DNA of 10,282 nt from an uncultured beta proteobacterium (GTDB lineage Bacteria > Pseudomonadota > Gammaproteobacteria > Burkholderiales > Burkholderiaceae), in the NCBI GenBank assembly GCA_903835865.1, contig CAILON010000411.1:1-10282 (forward strand). Direction: 5' to 3'. A program made the translations under genes and the position numbers. Within the stretch, counting starts at the first letter, position 1; every line of letters begins with the position of its first letter. This document shows, in pieces, positions 8,712 through 10,282 of this stretch. The notes beneath the pieces were generated by a model. That model ran no database searches. It was given only the letters and a program-made list of their open reading frames with translations, and was not told the origin of the DNA.

Positions 8712-8728
8712 AGGTTTATAGACCTTTA
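8709..8728 (+). repeat. perfect inverted repeat (hairpin) between the methyltransferase gene and desA
   Basis: TAAAGGT (8709-8715) and ACCTTTA (8722-8728) are exact reverse complements separated by 6 nt; a U-G pair could extend the stem to 8 bp, leaving a UAUA loop. The left arm begins at the TAA stop of the methyltransferase gene and the right arm runs into the AGGG ribosome site of desA. No T-run follows, so it does not look like a Rho-independent terminator. A role in desA translation or RNA stability is inference. Confidence 0.45.
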
Positions 8729-8731
8729 GGG
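8728..8731 (+). promoter_or_regulatory. ribosome binding site deciding the TTG start of desA
   Basis: AGGG lies 8 nt before the TTG at 8740. It is the only Shine-Dalgarno-like site between the in-frame TAG at 8719-8721 and the start, and no ATG or GTG exists in that interval. This supports the TTG as the true start. The site overlaps the right arm of the hairpin at 8709-8728 by one base. Confidence 0.6.
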
Positions 8732-8739
8732 CTTCACTT

Positions 8740-9939
8740 TTGAATTTATCTGCAAACACCGGCTTTGATTCTTTCCTTCACTGGCTTGCCAATGGATATT
8801 TAGACTGGTCATGGTGGCAAATCACCATTTTTACTCTCGTTGTGACCCACATCACGATTGCTGCAGTAACCATTTACTTGCATCGCTGCCAAGCTCACCG
8901 AGCTTTGGATCTGCATCCAATCGTTTCTCATTTTTTCCGCTTTTGGCTTTGGTTAACGACAGGCATGGTTACTAAAGAGTGGACTGCCATTCATCGTAAG
9001 CATCATGCTAAATGCGAGACCGTGGATGATCCTCATAGCCCACAAATATTAGGCATTAAAACTATCTTGACTCGCGGTGCCGAGCTTTATAAGAATGAAG
9101 CAGCCAATCAAGAAACTCTAGAGAAGTTTGGTCATGGCACTCCAGATGATTGGCTTGAGCACAATGTTTATTCCAAGTTCTCTTGGCAGGGCGTTGGTTT
9201 GATGCTCATCATTGATGTAATTTTATTTGGTGGCATTGGCCTGACAGTGTGGGCGGTACAAATGTTGTGGATTCCGATTACTGCTGCAGGTGTGATTAAC
9301 GGAATTGGCCACTATTGGGGTTATCGTAATTACGATTGTGAAGATGCTTCAACCAATATTATTCCTTGGGGAATTTTGATTGGTGGCGAAGAGCTGCATA
9401 ACAATCACCACACCTTTGCTACTAGCGCTAAGCTCTCCAACAAATGGTATGAGTTTGACATTGGCTGGCTCTATATTCAGATGATGAGTGCGGTAGGTTT
9501 GGCTACTGTCAAGAAGACGCCACCTAAGCCAGTGCTCAGCGACTTACGCCCGGCAGATCAAAATACCCTTGAAGCGATCATTGCAAATCGCTATGAAATC
9601 ATGGCTCGCTATAGCAAGACTTTGCGTAACTTTTTTAGCAATGAAGTTCAGCACATGCAGGTACTGGCAGTTCATTTAAAAGATGCTCGCACTTGGTTGG
9701 CTAAAGATGAAACTCGCTTGAGTACTGATGAGAAGGCAAAGCTTGAAGAGTTGATGGCAAGCAATGCTCAGTTGCGCAAGATGATTGAGATGCGTCGTGA
9801 TTTACAAGCGATCTGGGGTCGATCTAACTCTACTAGAGAGCAGTTGGTAACGCAGTTACATGCATGGTGTCAACGCGCTGAAGATAGTGGCTTAGCAAGC
9901 TTGCGAGAGTTCTCCTTACGATTGCGTCGTTACGCGTAA
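8740..9939 (+). CDS. desA: membrane fatty acid desaturase (DesA-type, delta-9 acyl desaturase)
   Basis: Introduces a cis double bond into membrane acyl chains using a di-iron centre and oxygen; probably acts at the inner membrane. The three histidine boxes are complete: HRCQAH at 48-53, HRKHH at 85-89 and HNNHH at 220-224, with an extra H191 in GIGHYWGYRNYD. Hydrophobic segments lie at about 28-47, 64-76, 152-177 and 180-190. Length (399 aa) and sequence recall Pseudomonas aeruginosa DesA, a phospholipid delta-9 desaturase of similar size; this comparison is from memory. Residues from about 265 to 399 are a soluble, charged helical extension with no role in iron binding (see findings). The start is TTG: an in-frame TAG lies just upstream, AGGG sits 8 nt before it, and the next Met (M76) comes after the first His box. 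It lies 28 nt after the methyltransferase gene and is probably in the same operon. Confidence 0.92.
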   Translation: MNLSANTGFDSFLHWLANGYLDWSWWQITIFTLVVTHITIAAVTIYLHRCQAHRALDLHPIVSHFFRFWLWLTTGMVTKEWTAIHRKHHAKCETVDDPHSPQILGIKTILTRGAELYKNEAANQETLEKFGHGTPDDWLEHNVYSKFSWQGVGLMLIIDVILFGGIGLTVWAVQMLWIPITAAGVINGIGHYWGYRNYDCEDASTNIIPWGILIGGEELHNNHHTFATSAKLSNKWYEFDIGWLYIQMMSAVGLATVKKTPPKPVLSDLRPADQNTLEAIIANRYEIMARYSKTLRNFFSNEVQHMQVLAVHLKDARTWLAKDETRLSTDEKAKLEELMASNAQLRKMIEMRRDLQAIWGRSNSTREQLVTQLHAWCQRAEDSGLASLREFSLRLRRYA

Positions 9940-9980
9940 GTATTTACTAAGGTGATTGCCTTTGGTATTTTGGAGACAAT

Positions 9981-10009
9981 AAAAAACCCGCTGAAGTAGC
10001 GGGTTTTTT
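9981..10009. terminator. bidirectional Rho-independent terminator between desA and rpmG
   Basis: Stem CCCGCT (9987-9992) and AGCGGG (9998-10003) around a 5-nt loop, flanked by six A on the left and six T on the right. The A/T tracts give a U-run in both directions, so it can end the desA transcript (plus) and the rpmB-rpmG transcript (minus). It lies 41 nt after the desA stop and 30 nt after the rpmG stop. Confidence 0.92.
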
Positions 10010-10039
10010 ATTTGCTTGAAGCAAGTAAAAACTTGGTTC

Positions 10040-10207
10040 TTACTTCAGCTTTGTTTCTTTATAAGCAACGTGCTTGCGAATGGTTGGATCGAATTTCATG
10101 ATCTCCATTTTCTCAGGCTTTGTACGCTTGTTTTTTGAAGTTGTGTAGAAGTGACCAGTACCAGCTGATGACTCTAACTTAATTTTTTCTCTGCCGCCTT
10201 TAGCCAT
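10040..10207 (-). CDS. rpmG: 50S ribosomal protein L33, zinc-free (C-minus) type
   Basis: A 55-aa basic protein of the large ribosomal subunit, located near the E site. The sequence begins [20 protein letters not shown] and continues through YTTSKNKR and [12 protein letters not shown] to the end KETKLK, which matches the proteobacterial L33 pattern in length and order. It contains no cysteine, so it cannot hold the zinc of C-plus paralogs and should be independent of zinc supply. The ATG at 10207 has a strong ribosome site. It is the second gene of an rpmB-rpmG operon, 11 nt after the rpmB stop. Confidence 0.97.
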   Translation of the reverse strand: MAKGGREKIKLESSAGTGHFYTTSKNKRTKPEKMEIMKFDPTIRKHVAYKETKLK

Positions 10208-10214
10208 TTGTGCG

Positions 10215-10220
10215 CTCCTT
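10215..10220 (-). promoter_or_regulatory. strong ribosome binding site of rpmG
   Basis: On the minus strand AAGGAG lies 7 nt before the rpmG ATG and overlaps the rpmB TAA stop (10219-10221). It is the best Shine-Dalgarno match in the window, as expected for a highly translated ribosomal protein, and its overlap with the stop favours re-initiation by ribosomes leaving rpmB. Confidence 0.85.
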
Positions 10221-10282
10221 AAATTTCGCCACGTGCACGTAGATCAGACAACACAGCATCGATGCCGTTTTTGTCGATAACG
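10219..10282 (-). CDS. rpmB: 50S ribosomal protein L28, C-terminal end (start outside window)
   Basis: Only the last 20 codons are visible: [20 protein letters not shown] and a TAA stop. This tail is characteristic of L28 in betaproteobacteria, and the position directly before rpmG is the normal rpmB-rpmG order in bacteria. L28 belongs to the large ribosomal subunit and is needed for its assembly. The call rests on this short tail plus context; the N-terminal two thirds lie beyond the right edge. Confidence 0.9.
   Translation of the reverse strand, partial: VIDKNGIDAVLSDLRARGEI

Noticed and set aside
10022..10035. Small hairpin CAAGT-AAAA-ACTTG between the terminator and rpmG
   Set aside because: Only 5 bp, A/T-rich, and not needed to explain termination, since a strong terminator sits next to it.
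1..10282. A hidden new defence, mobile or toxin-antitoxin system
   Set aside because: All the space is filled by recognisable housekeeping genes on both strands, with short spacers and no direct repeats, integrase, transposase gene or small paired genes.

Overview
The window is ordinary chromosomal housekeeping DNA from a betaproteobacterium. The best guess is a Polynucleobacter-like member of the Burkholderiales. This rests on the gene order ribF-ileS-lspA-coaBC-dut, the divergent purN - RNA methyltransferase - desaturase set, the style of the encoded proteins, and a moderate GC content with many A/T-ending codons. The assignment is by recognition, not by database search. I see no tRNA, rRNA, insertion sequence, CRISPR array or phage gene, and no gene-free stretch longer than about 100 bases.

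Layout. At the left edge is the 3' end of a plus-strand TAXI-type TRAP transporter gene. It converges on a five-gene minus-strand operon, read from right to left as ribF (FMN/FAD synthesis), ileS (isoleucyl-tRNA synthetase), lspA (lipoprotein signal peptidase), coaBC (coenzyme A synthesis) and dut (dUTPase). The first four genes are packed with an 8-nt overlap or gaps of 9-13 nt; dut follows after 51 nt. The operon starts from a compact divergent control region of about 40 bp around 6469-6507, which also serves a plus-strand operon: purN (purine synthesis), a COG0144-type RNA m5C methyltransferase overlapping it by ATGA, and a DesA-type fatty acid desaturase 28 nt further on. A bidirectional Rho-independent terminator at 9981-10009 separates desA from the convergent ribosomal protein pair rpmB (partial, right edge) and rpmG.

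How the genes fit together. Nearly everything is core metabolism or translation: cofactors (FMN/FAD; CoA through an FMN-using decarboxylase), nucleotides (PurN for IMP, Dut for dUMP and clean DNA), translation (IleS, the rRNA/tRNA methyltransferase, L28, L33) and the envelope (LspA, the desaturase, the transporter). No new defence, mobile or secretion system is visible. The points worth a second look are the transposase-tail-like C-terminus of the desaturase, the minimal ribF/purN divergent promoter, the uncertain substrate of the RNA methyltransferase, and three small nucleic-acid structures at gene boundaries.
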